Assembly: GCA_027451285.1 (NCBI GenBank)
Contig: DAIDJP010000052.1
Span: forward strand, 1-61,205
Length of the DNA stretch: 61,205 nucleotides
Reading direction: 5' to 3'
From: Acidimicrobiaceae bacterium
GTDB taxonomy: Bacteria > Actinomycetota > Acidimicrobiia > Acidimicrobiales > RAAP-2
Of this stretch, positions 43,027 to 54,919 are shown piece by piece. Below the pieces are notes generated by a model, which saw only the letters and a program-made list of their open reading frames with translations, was not told the origin of the DNA and searched no databases. Each line of letters opens with the position of its first letter. Positions within the stretch are counted from its first letter, which is position 1. Both the position numbers and the translations under genes were made by a program.

Positions 43027-43244
43027 GCGGGCCTCGAGAACGTGACGCGCCAGTCGCCGTCGCCGATCTCGACCGCGTCGAAGGCGAAGCCCTGGCTGCC
43101 GAGCACGCCCTCCAGGGGAACGGGCTCGAAGGGCGCGACGATCACGAGGTCCTCGCCCGGGCTGAGCTGGCCCACGGCACTCATGATCTGGTCGAACGGC
43201 TCGTGGCCGTCCGCGAGCAGTGGTCGAACGTCGAGTGTGGCCAT
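43023..43244 (-). CDS. Stand-alone DUF2249 protein
   Basis: 73 residues, essentially one DUF2249 domain (LDVRPLLADGHEPFDQIMSAVGQLSPGEDLVIVAPFEPVPLEGVL), homologous to the end of the hemerythrin protein nearby. The function of the domain is unknown; it is repeatedly found with nitric-oxide-related genes. Operon with the SufT-like gene. Operator site B lies 36 bases upstream. Confidence 0.85.
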   Translation of the reverse strand: MATLDVRPLLADGHEPFDQIMSAVGQLSPGEDLVIVAPFEPVPLEGVLGSQGFAFDAVEIGDGDWRVTFSRPA

Positions 43245-43279
43245 GGTCCCTACCCTCCCGGCCCCGAGGCCGTCTATTC

Positions 43280-43297
43280 TTCTACTATCAACTAGAA
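43280..43297. promoter_or_regulatory. Operator site B, TTCTACT-N4-ACTAGAA
   Basis: One mismatch from TTCTAGT-N4-ACTAGAA. Placed between the divergent DUF2249-SufT operon and the 12-helix membrane protein gene, so it could control both. Confidence 0.6.
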
Positions 43298-43333
43298 CAA
43301 TAACAGACGCGGACCCGTGTCCAGGAGGCCACC

Positions 43334-44722
43334 GTGACGATCCCCCCCACCAACGCCGGTTGGCGCGATCGACCCGCCGGGATGCCCGCGGGTGTCCCCC
43401 CGCCGTCGGTACCCCTGAGCTTTCTCGCCGCCGCCGCCGTGGGCCTCGTCGCGTGTGGCGTGTCGCTGATCGCCGTGCGCGCGTCGATCGTTCGTGATCC
43501 GACGGCCGATCGCGTCGTCGGCGCGGCGCACCTGGCGATGCTGGCCACGCTCTCGATGGGGGTGCTCGGCGCGCTGCACCAGTTCATCCCCGTGATCACC
43601 CAGCGGGCCCTGGCCTCGGTGCGGCTCTCGCGCGCCACGTTCCTCAGCTGGCTGGGCGGGGCCTGGCTGCTGCCCGTGGGATTTCTCACGCGCCGCGAGG
43701 GCGTCGTCGAGGCCGGCGGAGCGCTCGCCGCCACCGCCGTGACCCTTCTCGTGATCAACGTGTGGAGCGCCCTGTCGGTGCGCTCGGACAGCGCGGCGGT
43801 GCGCGGGCTGCGCCTCGGCGTGATCGGCCTCGTGGTGACGGCCTGCTACGGCGTGGTCTACGTGATCGACCGGCGGGGGCAGTGGTTCGACCTCTCGGGG
43901 CACGTCGTGCTGGCCCACGCGTGCGTCGGGCTCTTGGCGTGGCTCGGTCTCGCCTACGTCAGTGTCGCCCAGAAGCTCTGGCCGATGTTCATGCTCTCGC
44001 ACGTCCCGGGCCGCCAGCGCAGCGCGGCGCTCTCGGTGTGGGCGCTCTTTGGCGGCACCGTGCTCCTCTCGGCGGGGCTTCTCACCAACGTCGGGCCCCT
44101 CGCCGTGCTCGGCGCGGGGGGAGCCGCCCTGGGGCTGGGGGCCCACCTCACCTCGCTCGTGCGCACGATCCGCCACCGACGCCGGGGCGCCGACCTCCAC
44201 CTGGGCTTCGTCAGCGCCTCGGCGCTCTGGCTGATCGTGGGCGCGGCGCTCGCACTCGCGGGAAGCCTCACCCTCGGCGCGAATCACACCCGCGGCGTCG
44301 CCCTGGTGGCGTCGGCCGTCGGCGCCGTCGCCGGCTGGCTGCTCGTCGCCCTGGTGGGCCACTCCTTCAAGATCGTTCCGTTCATCGCGTGGTCGTCGCT
44401 GCGCGCGCGCGGCGTGTCGACGACCAGTGACGGCGCGCAGCTGATGTTCGCGGACCTCTTCAACCGTCACTGGGCGGCGGTCGACTTCGTCCTCGTCAAC
44501 GCGGGCGTGGCTTCGCTGACCGCCGGCATCGCCGCCTCGTCGACGGCGGCCATCGGCCTCGGCGGCGGACTACTCGCGTGCGTGGGCGTCATCACGGCGA
44601 TCGACCTGGCCTGGCGACCCCTGCGCTTACGGACCTCGCGTCCGAGCGTGGAGAGCGACGAGCCGTCGCCGATCACCCTGGCCGCCGAGTTGAGGACCCG
44701 TCCGACCAAGTCCTTGCGTTAG
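43334..44722 (+). CDS. 12-helix membrane protein, NnrS / haem-copper oxidase subunit I-like
   Basis: 462 residues with about twelve helices. Conserved-looking His pairs lie in AAHLAMLATLSMGVLGALHQFIPV (His66, His82) and SGHVVLAHACVG (His190, His195), with more in LSHVPG and GHSFKIVPFIAW. This recalls NnrS and single-subunit haem-copper oxidase relatives tied to nitric oxide, but the match is distant. CAGGAGG before the GTG start. Its stop codon overlaps that of the regulator gene by four bases. Shares operator site B with the DUF2249-SufT operon. Confidence 0.65.
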   Translation: MTIPPTNAGWRDRPAGMPAGVPPPSVPLSFLAAAAVGLVACGVSLIAVRASIVRDPTADRVVGAAHLAMLATLSMGVLGALHQFIPVITQRALASVRLSRATFLSWLGGAWLLPVGFLTRREGVVEAGGALAATAVTLLVINVWSALSVRSDSAAVRGLRLGVIGLVVTACYGVVYVIDRRGQWFDLSGHVVLAHACVGLLAWLGLAYVSVAQKLWPMFMLSHVPGRQRSAALSVWALFGGTVLLSAGLLTNVGPLAVLGAGGAALGLGAHLTSLVRTIRHRRRGADLHLGFVSASALWLIVGAALALAGSLTLGANHTRGVALVASAVGAVAGWLLVALVGHSFKIVPFIAWSSLRARGVSTTSDGAQLMFADLFNRHWAAVDFVLVNAGVASLTAGIAASSTAAIGLGGGLLACVGVITAIDLAWRPLRLRTSRPSVESDEPSPITLAAELRTRPTKSLR

Positions 44723-45372
44723 GACGACGCGCGAGAGATGACCAGACGGCAGCCCGCACGACGCGGGTCCTTCTTCACGAGGCGCTCAATCGTCACGTCG
44801 CCGAGAGAGTCGGCGAGGCCCTCGGCCAGGCCGAGGTGGAGTTGGCAGACCTCGTGGGGATTGGTCGCCGCCACCTCTTCGAAGGGGCAGCGCCCCAAGA
44901 CGAAGTCGGTCGTCGTTGCGCGGTCCACTCGCGTGGGACGGAATCCCCCGCGCAGCAACTCGACCTCCATCCGGTCCGCCGCGTCGCCGTCGTCGCCCGA
45001 CGCACCGCGGCGACGCCCGTCGCGTCGCCCGACGTCGCGCACGCTCGCGCCCTCGTGCACCGCCTCGGCCAGCAGGCGCGCGAGCCACTCGTAGGAGCCG
45101 AGCGTCGACCACTTGCCCGCGGCTTCGGGGTGGAGGCGATAGAGCAGCGACGGCCGACCGGGACGGGTGCGCAGCTCTCGCTCCTCGCTCACCAGTCCGG
45201 CGTCCTTAAGCACGGCGAGGTGCTGGCGCACGGCGTTGTGGTTGAGCCCCACGAAGGCCGTCAATTCGGCCACGCTGAGGGGTCCGTCGGCGTCGGCGAT
45301 GCGCCGGAAGATCGAATAACGCGTGGGATCACCCAACGCGCGCGCCTCTCGTTGGATCTCCGTCTCACTCAT
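44719..45372 (-). CDS. ArsR/SufR-like HTH regulator with probable Fe-S site
   Basis: 217 residues. N-terminal winged HTH (ALGDPTRYSIFRRIADADGPLSVAELTAFVGLNHNAVRQHLAVLKDAGLVSEE) and a C-terminal sensor domain with Cys162, Cys176, His179 and Cys208 (GRCPFEEV, HEVCQLHL, RAGCRLVI), the layout of SufR-type regulators that hold a [4Fe-4S] cluster. The ATG at 45372 has GAGGTG upstream; longer readings would start inside operator site C. Likely senses NO, oxygen or cluster status and controls the hemerythrin, SufT/DUF2249 and membrane-protein genes and itself. Confidence 0.82.
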   Translation of the reverse strand: MSETEIQREARALGDPTRYSIFRRIADADGPLSVAELTAFVGLNHNAVRQHLAVLKDAGLVSEERELRTRPGRPSLLYRLHPEAAGKWSTLGSYEWLARLLAEAVHEGASVRDVGRRDGRRRGASGDDGDAADRMEVELLRGGFRPTRVDRATTTDFVLGRCPFEEVAATNPHEVCQLHLGLAEGLADSLGDVTIERLVKKDPRRAGCRLVISRASS

Positions 45373-45398
45373 CGGCACCTCGTCGAATGTCGTAAATT

Positions 45399-45416
45399 TT
45401 CTAGTCATCACCAGAA
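45399..45416. promoter_or_regulatory. Operator site C, TTCTAGT-N4-ACCAGAA
   Basis: One mismatch from TTCTAGT-N4-ACTAGAA, 26 bases before the regulator's start codon, consistent with autoregulation. It includes the stop codon of the upstream TrkA-like gene. Confidence 0.6.
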
Positions 45417-46105
45417 TAACTACTCCGCGGGTCGCTCGCACTCTCCGGCGCCGACAGTCTCCGACGAATGGCCGGCTCGTCGTCGATCGCGGCCACGATC
45501 ACGAGGGTGTCGCCCGTTTGGAGACCTCCGGCCGCGCCGGGTTCGATCGCCGCGCCCTCACGCACCACGGTGGCCACCCGATCGCCGCCGGGCAGCGACA
45601 GCTCGGGGATGGTGAGTCCGCGCACCGGCGACGCCTCCGTGATGGTCGCCTCGATCAGCGCCAGCCTCTCGTCGAAACGGTCGACCAGTCGCAGGATGGG
45701 CGACGTCTCACTGGCCTCGGCGACCAGCGTGGCCACCGCGAGCCCCGAGGAGATCGCGACGTCGACGCCCCAGCTCGAGTCGAAGAGCCAACGGTGCTCG
45801 TCCTCGCGCACGACCGCGACGACGCGACCGACGTCGAAGTGCCGGCGCGCCAGCACTGCGACGACCAGGTTCACGTCGTCCCGGTTGGTGGCGGCGATCA
45901 GAACCTCCGCGTGGAGACCGCCCGCGGCCTCGAGCACGCTCGGAGACGTGGCGCTGCCCTCGACGACCGTGAATCCCCGCGTTCGCAGGTCCGCGGCGCG
46001 CAACGGGTCCGCTTCGATCACCACCACGACGTGTCCGGCGCCCGCCAGGGTGATCGCGGCTCGCTCTCCCGTCGAGCCCCCGCCCGCCACGATGACCTGT
46101 GTCAT
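45401..46105 (-). CDS. TrkA-like NAD-binding potassium-regulation protein (second)
   Basis: 234 residues: TrkA-N Rossmann domain (QVIVAGGGSTGERAAITLAGAGHVVVVIEADPLRA) and a C-terminal RCK/TrkA-C domain (SPVRGLTIPELSLPGGDRVATVVREGAAIEPG...LQTGDTLVIVAA). Cytoplasmic; gates potassium channels by nucleotide binding in known cases. ATG preceded by GGGAGG and overlapping the preceding TrkA-like stop codon by four bases (ATGA). No TrkH/KtrB channel gene is nearby. Confidence 0.87.
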   Translation of the reverse strand: MTQVIVAGGGSTGERAAITLAGAGHVVVVIEADPLRAADLRTRGFTVVEGSATSPSVLEAAGGLHAEVLIAATNRDDVNLVVAVLARRHFDVGRVVAVVREDEHRWLFDSSWGVDVAISSGLAVATLVAEASETSPILRLVDRFDERLALIEATITEASPVRGLTIPELSLPGGDRVATVVREGAAIEPGAAGGLQTGDTLVIVAAIDDEPAIRRRLSAPESASDPRSSYSGDD

Positions 46106-46757
46106 TGCCACCTCCCACCCAAGAAACCCTTCAGACGTTCGATCGATCCCGACGCGACGACGAAACTCAACTGATCACCGTGGCGGATTGTCGTCGAATG
46201 TCCGGGGATCATCGAGTGTCCTCCGCGAGTGACCTCGATGACCGCGATCTCTCCTTCGACATTGAACTCGCTGGTTCGTCGCCCCGCCAGATAGGCCGGC
46301 GCCGGCGCGCGCACGAGGAGGGATTCACCGTTGCCGAACGTGTACTCCGCATCCAGGGGGCGGTGGTGGAGCTGGCGATCGACCCGGTCGACGATGACGC
46401 GCACCGTCGCGACCATGTTCAGACCGAGCTCGGTGGCGATCAGGGAGTGCTCGACGTCGCCCAGGCGACCCACGACGTGGGGAACGTGGAAGACGTCACG
46501 GGCCACTCGCGTCACCACGATGTTCAGCTCGTCGCACGCCGTCAGGCAGATCAATCCATCGGCGCGGGAGATCCCGGCCCGCTCCAACACGTCACGGCGC
46601 AGTCCATCACCCTCGACGAAGTCGCCGCGGAAGGCCGCCGAGAGCCGAGCGCTCGTTCTCGCGTCCACGTCGACGACGCTGACGCTGTCGCCCTCGGAGT
46701 CGAGGCGAGTCGCGAGGGCCACTCCGGAACGACCACATCCCACAATGATCACGTGCA

Positions 46758-46758
<1 letters not shown>
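46102..46758 (-). CDS. TrkA-like NAD-binding potassium-regulation protein (first)
   Basis: 218 residues: HVIIVGCGRSGVALATRLDSEGDSVSVVDVD Rossmann segment, LTACDELNIVVTRVARDVFHV, and a TrkA-C domain (FNVEGEIAVIEVTRGGHSMIPG...GDQLSFVVA). Its ATG overlaps the P-type ATPase stop codon by one base (TGATG), so ATPase and both TrkA-like proteins form one coupled operon. Confidence 0.88.
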
Positions 46759-49587
<2,829 letters not shown>

Positions 49588-49601
<14 letters not shown>

Positions 49602-50502
49602 GGGACGCGGCGCGGTCGACCAGGGCGATGAAGGCGTCTTCGATGCCGGGAGGCTGCCAGGACAGCGAGTACACCTCGAGACCGGCGAGGACGCCGCGCA
49701 CCTCGCGCTCCTGCGCCTCGCCCTGAGGGAGAGGGACGTGCACGCGCGTGCCGTAGAGGGCCGCGTCGGGCCAGCGCGCGCGCAGCCGGGCGAAGGCCTC
49801 AGCCCAGGGTGTCGCGTCGACGCGGGCGATCGTCAGGCCACTTGTTTCCACCAGGTCCTCGGGCGTGCCCGCCGCGATGAGACGGCTCTCAGCCAGCAGC
49901 GCGAGACGATCACAGCGCTGCGCCTCGGGCATGACGTGAGTGGTGACCAGGGCGGTCACCCCCTGGGCAGCGATCGAGCGCACCAGCTCCCACATGGTGT
50001 CGCGGGCCAGCGGATCGACCCCGCTCGTGGGTTCGTCGAGCACGACCATCTGGGGCCGGTGCACCAGAGCCGCGGCGAGCGCGGCGCGCTGGCGCAGGCC
50101 CGTCGGCAGGTCGACGACCACGTGGTGAGCGACGTCGCCGAGGTCGAGCCAGCTCATCACCTCGCGCAGTCGCGACTCCTCGCGCACCCCGTAGACGTCG
50201 GCGTAGAAGCGCAGGTTCTCCGCCACCGTGAGATCACCGTAGAGACCGTTGCCCTGAGACATGTAGCCGACGCGGGCGCGGATGAGGGACCGCTCGCGCT
50301 CGATGTCCAGCCCCAGCACCGTGCCCGCGCCGGCGCTCGGTCGATAGAGTCCGCACAAGAGCCGGATCAGGGTGGTCTTGCCCGCACCGTTGGGACCGAT
50401 CAGCCCGTAGACCTCGCCGTCGTTGACCTCGAAGGTCACGTCGCTCACCGCCGCGCGCCCCGCGAAGGACTTCGACAGGCCCGACGTCATGACCGCGCTC
50501 AC
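49588..50502 (-). CDS. ABC ATPase, matching the C-terminal half of YbhF
   Basis: 304 residues. Walker A GPNGAGKTT, Walker B MVVLDEPTSGVDP, TTHVMPEA. The signature is degenerate (LPTGLRQRAAL), as in the second ATPase half of YbhF-type exporters (LPLGxKQR). It carries a C-terminal extension of about 90 residues. GTG start overlapping the preceding ATPase stop codon by four bases. It should pair with the other ATPase to drive the ABC-2 permease. Confidence 0.87.
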
Positions 50503-51197
50503 GTTCCGACTCCGCTCAGGCTGGCACGGAACGCGTCCTCGAGGCTCGCGCCACGTTCGGTGAGCTCGTCAACGCCACCGTCGGAGAGGACGCGGCCCTC
50601 GTGCAGGAACACCACGTGCTCGCAGCGCTCGACCTCGTCGAAGTAGGACGACGCGAGCAGGATCGTCGTGCCGGCGACGTGCAGCTCCTCTATCAGTCGC
50701 CAGAACTGGCGTCGTGACAGGGGGTCCACCCCGGTCGTCGGCTCGTCGAGCAGCAGGATCGACGGACGATGCAGCACCGAGCACACGAGCGTGAGCTTCT
50801 GCTGCATCCCGCCCGAGAGGTGCCCGGCCAGGCGCGCACGGTGCCCGACGAGTCCCGCGAAGTCGAGGAGCTCGTCGCGGCGCGCGGCGCGCGTCGCCAC
50901 GTCGAGGCCGTAGGCGGCGCCGAAGAAGTCGACGTTCTCATCCACGGTGAGGTCCGGGTACAGGTGGAATCCTTGGGGACAGAAGCCGACGTCGGCCCGC
51001 CCGGCCCGCCCCGGCGCCACCGTGCCGGCGTCGGGTCGATAGAGCCCCGCCACGCAGCGAAGAAGCGTCGTCTTGCCCGCCCCGTCGGCCCCCACCACCC
51101 CGCAGAGCTCGCCCGAGGGCACCGCGAGGTTCACCCCGCGCAACGCGGGCTGCAAGGCGAAGGACTTGACCAGTCCGCGGGCGGCGACGACGTCCAT
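50499..51197 (-). CDS. ABC ATPase, matching the N-terminal half of YbhF
   Basis: 232 residues. Walker A GADGAGKTT (the Asp variant typical of YbhF's first half), Q-loop FCPQGFHLYPDLTVDENVDFFGAAYG, signature LSGGMQQKL, Walker B LLLDEPTTGVDP. ATG overlaps the permease stop codon by one base (TGATG). Together with the next gene it forms a split version of YbhF. Confidence 0.88.
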   Translation of the reverse strand: MDVVAARGLVKSFALQPALRGVNLAVPSGELCGVVGADGAGKTTLLRCVAGLYRPDAGTVAPGRAGRADVGFCPQGFHLYPDLTVDENVDFFGAAYGLDVATRAARRDELLDFAGLVGHRARLAGHLSGGMQQKLTLVCSVLHRPSILLLDEPTTGVDPLSRRQFWRLIEELHVAGTTILLASSYFDEVERCEHVVFLHEGRVLSDGGVDELTERGASLEDAFRASLSGVGT

Positions 51198-52225
51198 CAG
51201 TCGAGTCGCGTCTTGAAGAGCAGCGCGGCAAGAACGGTGAAGACCAGCGCCATCGCGCACAGCACACTGACCTCGGGCCAGAGCTGCGCGAAGCCGAGCC
51301 CCTTCAAGAACATCCCGCGCGAGATTGGCGTGAAATAGGTCAGCGGCAGCATCTGGCTGACCCAGCGGATACCCCAGGGGATTGCCGACAGGGGAAAGAG
51401 GGCGCCCGAGAGCAAGACCTGGGGCAACAGGATGAATGTGGCCGTCTGCATGGCCTGGCGCTGGTTCTGAGCGACGGTCGAGATGAGCAGTCCGATCGAG
51501 AGGGCTGCCACCAGATAGGGGATGGCGAAGAGGAACAGTTCGATCGGATTGCCTCGCATCGGCACGCGGAAGAGCACGAGACCGAGCACCGTGATCATTA
51601 CGGCGATCAGCAGGGTGAGAACGCTATAGGGAAGGATCTTTCCCACCATCAACTCGAGTTTTCCGATGGGCGTCATCATCAGCTGCTCGAGGGTGCCCTG
51701 CTCGCGTTCGCGCACGACCCCGATTGCGGTCGCCACCGTGCCGACCCAGAGCATGATCATTCCCACCTCGGCCGGCACCATGAAGTCCGCGGAGCGCAGC
51801 GTCGGGTTATACAGGATCTCCACCGGCGCGCTGGTGCCCGAGGACATCAAGGTGCGCAGGTACTCGAGCGAGTTCTGTGCCACGAACGCGTTCGAGCCGT
51901 CGATGAGAACCCGCACGGGGCGCCCCAGGGCGTCGACGACCACCGCGACGGCCTCAGAGCCGTTGAAGAGGTCCCGGCGCGCGGCGGTCAGCGTGGGCGC
52001 GACGGCTGGCGCGACGCGAAAGTGCTGGTGCTCGCTCAGCACCGCGCGCACCGCGGGCGAGTCGTGACCGACTAACTCGACGCCGATGTTATCGACGCTG
52101 AGTCGCACGCCGTAGCCGAAGATCAATAAGAGGACCAGTGGCATCCCGATCATCAGGGCCAGCGTGCGCCGATCGCGCACGAGTTGGATGAACTCCTTGC
52201 GGGTTATCGCCCGCAGGCGACGCAT
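51197..52225 (-). CDS. ABC-2 type permease (YbhS/YbhR-like)
   Basis: 342 residues: RAITRKEFIQLVRDRRTLALMIGMPLVLLLIFGYGV opening helix, a large extracytoplasmic domain, then REREQGTLEQLMMTPIGKLELMVGKILPY and five more helices with LSGALFPLSAIPWGIRWVSQMLPLTYF. Drug or lipid export is typical of this group. The ATG at 52225 fits the family N-terminus; an upstream ATG (52312) with GAGAGG directly before it would add 29 residues. Only one permease is present where YbhFSR has two, so it may homodimerise. Confidence 0.87.
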   Translation of the reverse strand: MRRLRAITRKEFIQLVRDRRTLALMIGMPLVLLLIFGYGVRLSVDNIGVELVGHDSPAVRAVLSEHQHFRVAPAVAPTLTAARRDLFNGSEAVAVVVDALGRPVRVLIDGSNAFVAQNSLEYLRTLMSSGTSAPVEILYNPTLRSADFMVPAEVGMIMLWVGTVATAIGVVREREQGTLEQLMMTPIGKLELMVGKILPYSVLTLLIAVMITVLGLVLFRVPMRGNPIELFLFAIPYLVAALSIGLLISTVAQNQRQAMQTATFILLPQVLLSGALFPLSAIPWGIRWVSQMLPLTYFTPISRGMFLKGLGFAQLWPEVSVLCAMALVFTVLAALLFKTRLD

Positions 52226-52320
52226 CGAGCCGCGCCGACGTGCGGAGGGCAACGAACTCCTCGTGACGGACGGGTCCGTCGACGTCGGCCCGTACGACCC
52301 GTCGGGGGGCATCCTCTCGC

Positions 52321-52869
52321 CTAGGCCGCGGTCGCGCCGTGGTGTTCGAGCTCGTGGCGCAACATCGCTCCCCACGCCTCGGCTCGTTCGACTTCGCCCG
52401 CGATCAGGTGATCGCGCTGATCGACGAGGAAACTCTCCGGAGCCACGAGTTCTCGCGGTCCGAGTCGCGTCAGGGCGCTGCCGATCGACGTCGACGCGCG
52501 GCCCGTCAGCCAGCCGGGTCCGCGACGACGCGTATCGAACGCCGCCACCCACCCGCGAAGTTCGCCCCCGTGCAGTGACGCGAGCAACTCGCGCACCCCC
52601 GACTTCGTGTCCGCGCCCGACTCCAGCACGAGATCCCCCGAGGTCACGACCTTCGAACTGGCCGCCCGGCGCGTGCCGGCCCGAGGCAGCCCCCACGCGT
52701 GCGTGGGCGCCCCCATCACCAGGAGATCCACTCCCGCCACGTCCTCGGGCGCCACCGCGTCGGCGTGCTCGAGGCGCACCTCGAATGTCGTGGCCATGGC
52801 TCGCGCCACCGCCTCGGCGACGCGACGGGTGTTGCCGAACATCGATTCGTATACCACTAGGACTTTCAT
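52321..52869 (-). CDS. Flavodoxin-domain protein
   Basis: 182 residues with the FMN phosphate loop VVYESMFGNTRRVAEAVARAM, MGAPTHAWGLPR, and WVAAFDTRR. The family includes protoporphyrinogen oxidase (HemG-like) and WrbA-like flavodoxins; this member is uncharacterised. GAGGAGGATC before the ATG. Upstream of the ABC-2 permease on the same strand. Confidence 0.87.
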   Translation of the reverse strand: MKVLVVYESMFGNTRRVAEAVARAMATTFEVRLEHADAVAPEDVAGVDLLVMGAPTHAWGLPRAGTRRAASSKVVTSGDLVLESGADTKSGVRELLASLHGGELRGWVAAFDTRRRGPGWLTGRASTSIGSALTRLGPRELVAPESFLVDQRDHLIAGEVERAEAWGAMLRHELEHHGATAA

Positions 52870-52896
52870 GATCCTCCTCTCAGCGAAGTCTCGGGC

Positions 52897-54354
52897 CTAG
52901 GTCGAGCCCGTCGCATCCGGCTCGCCGATAGCGGGCTCCGACGACACCACCGGCGTGGTGCCGGGGTCGCGCCCCCCGCCGTCGAAGCGGAACGGCGGAT
53001 ACTCGTCGCGCAGCAACATCACGTAGGCGAACACCCGGTAGCACCAGCGATTGAGGCCCATGACCACGTCGAAGAGCGCCGCGGGATACTCCCCGGTCAC
53101 GAGCAGGACGACGGCGGCCGCGATCGTCAGAATCCCGATCACCCCTCCGCTCGTGACAAAGGACCACGAGCTCGTGAAGTGGTCACGCCAGCCGAATCCG
53201 CCCCCGGTGAGAATCGCCACAACGATGTACTGGGGAATCGCGAGCAGCCACCACTTCACGAGGACCAATCCGCGCGAGAGGTGTTCGGGGTAGTCCACCG
53301 TGAAGTCCGCCGGGAACCGCGCATCTGACGCGAGTGAGAAGGGCGGATAGACGTCGGTCGCCAGGGCGCTGAAGGCGTAGAACGTGACCCGCCACGTCCA
53401 GCGAATCACTCCCACCACGTAGTCGAAGATCGCCCGGGGATAGCGCCCCGTGACGAGGATCGACAGTCCTGCGAGAACCGTGAGGGCGAACGCCGCGATC
53501 CACAGGAACGCGAGGACGATCAGGTGGGGAATGACGAGGAACCACTTCACGAGCCAGAGCCATCGGCTCAGAGGTGCGCGTAGTTGGCCGTCGAGGCGTG
53601 CGGGATAGGTCCCCGGCACACTCCGCACCGGCGGCGCGGGCGCCTCGTGGTCGTCGAGCGACGCGGGCGCCGCTCGCTCGCGGCGCTTTCGCGCGAGCGC
53701 CATCACGCCAAAGCCGATCAGGAGGCCTCCACCGAAGACGACGAGCGCGCCGCCCACCACCAGTCCCACGCCCACGGGCAGGACGAGCCCCGTGTTCGTC
53801 CCGACACTGACCCGCGCCGCGACGCCAGGCTGGGCGTCGGCGCGCATCACCACCACGCTCCACGCGCCGCTCGTCGAGTGCCACGAGATGTGCCGCTCAC
53901 CCGGACCGACGGACGAGACGACCCAGAACGACCGGCTCGAGGGCGCGGCCACGGAACGCGAGCCGCTCACCCCGCGGTAGTTAGCGGCGAAGGGCAGGAC
54001 GCTCACCGAGGTCACCACGCTGTAGGGGGCACCGGTGAGGTAGCGCTCGACGTCGGACGTCGGCGCGATGCCGAGGAACGTGGAACCGCGCGACAGCGAG
54101 GCGCGCACGCGCACGGTGCCGAGTGGGTCGAGCGTGACCCACGAGTTCGGTCCGGGCCTCATCGCGAAGTCGACCGAGGACACCAGGGCCACGCCGTCGG
54201 CGGTGAAGGGCTCGCTGGGCGACATGAAGTAGCCCTGGGCGTCGCGCTGGGTCGCGTTCGCCCAGATCAGTCCGGCGCCAGCACCGGTGACGCCGAGTCC
54301 GCCGATGAGGATCATCGCCCCCACGATGATCTGGACGATCCGACCTACGCGCAT
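52897..54354 (-). CDS. Membrane protein with duplicated DUF4389 domain
   Basis: 485 residues: an N-terminal helix, an exported domain of about 150 residues, a helix (LPVGVGLVVGGALVVFGGGLLIGFGVMAL), then two homologous DUF4389 units (LSRWLWLVKWFLVIPH...LVTGRYPRAIFDYVVGVIRWTWRVTFYAFSALATDVYPPF and LSRGLVLVKWWLLAIPQ...LVTGEYPAALFDVVMGLNRWCYRVFAYVMLLRDEYPPF). The units are common in actinobacterial membrane proteins of unknown function. GAGGAGG before the ATG. Confidence 0.85.
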   Translation of the reverse strand: MRVGRIVQIIVGAMILIGGLGVTGAGAGLIWANATQRDAQGYFMSPSEPFTADGVALVSSVDFAMRPGPNSWVTLDPLGTVRVRASLSRGSTFLGIAPTSDVERYLTGAPYSVVTSVSVLPFAANYRGVSGSRSVAAPSSRSFWVVSSVGPGERHISWHSTSGAWSVVVMRADAQPGVAARVSVGTNTGLVLPVGVGLVVGGALVVFGGGLLIGFGVMALARKRRERAAPASLDDHEAPAPPVRSVPGTYPARLDGQLRAPLSRWLWLVKWFLVIPHLIVLAFLWIAAFALTVLAGLSILVTGRYPRAIFDYVVGVIRWTWRVTFYAFSALATDVYPPFSLASDARFPADFTVDYPEHLSRGLVLVKWWLLAIPQYIVVAILTGGGFGWRDHFTSSWSFVTSGGVIGILTIAAAVVLLVTGEYPAALFDVVMGLNRWCYRVFAYVMLLRDEYPPFRFDGGGRDPGTTPVVSSEPAIGEPDATGST

Positions 54355-54600
54355 TCCGCCTCCTCGAGGACCGACGACTCGTCGACGTTCATATCGCCAC
54401 TAGTCCGGTCCTATCAGAGTCGCCGCACAGCGGCCAATCGGCACATACGTCGGCGCAATCGCCCGGCACGGGGCCATCGAGGACGACGATGGCAACAATT
54501 CACGTTGCGTATCATCGACCACGTCGAGCGTGGTCGGCGTTCGAGATGTCCGTGCGCCGTGAGGCTCGCCACGAGGTGGCCGACCGATCGGAGAGCGACC

Positions 54601-54606
54601 TACGCT
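54601..54606 (+). promoter_or_regulatory. -10 box TACGCT of a small gene
   Basis: TACGCT ends exactly six bases before a GTG, the same hexamer and spacing as at mobA. Confidence 0.35.
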
Positions 54607-54612
54607 CGAAGC

Positions 54613-54831
54613 GTGACCACGACACACGAGTGGCGAGCCCGCCTGAGCCGTGGCGTGCGCTCGACGTCGCCGTCGGCTCGCGCGCCCCAAGAGGCAGCGC
54701 GTGAGGCGCCCTGCGACGACGACCTGTGCGCGGACGGACCGGCGGGACGCCTCGCGTGGACGCTTCGCGAGATCCGCTCGATCATTCGCCAACGGCGAGA
54801 CCGCGAGAGCGAGGACACCGCGCGCCGCTGA
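54613..54831 (+). CDS. Small hypothetical protein (72 residues)
   Basis: Charged soluble protein with a C-terminal amphipathic helix (LAWTLREIRSIIRQRRDRESEDTARR) and a short acidic PCDDDLCADGP segment with two Cys. No family recognised. The case for a real gene is the GTG placed six bases after a TACGCT box and a sensible start-stop unit within an otherwise empty gap between two minus-strand genes. Confidence 0.42.
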   Translation: MTTTHEWRARLSRGVRSTSPSARAPQEAAREAPCDDDLCADGPAGRLAWTLREIRSIIRQRRDRESEDTARR

Positions 54832-54919
54832 TCTCCAGCGAGTACGATCTCCGTCGCCGACGAGGCTGAACTGTGGCAGGCGTCGAAATGGCGAGCGACG
54901 GCTGTCGTTCGCTCGCGTG

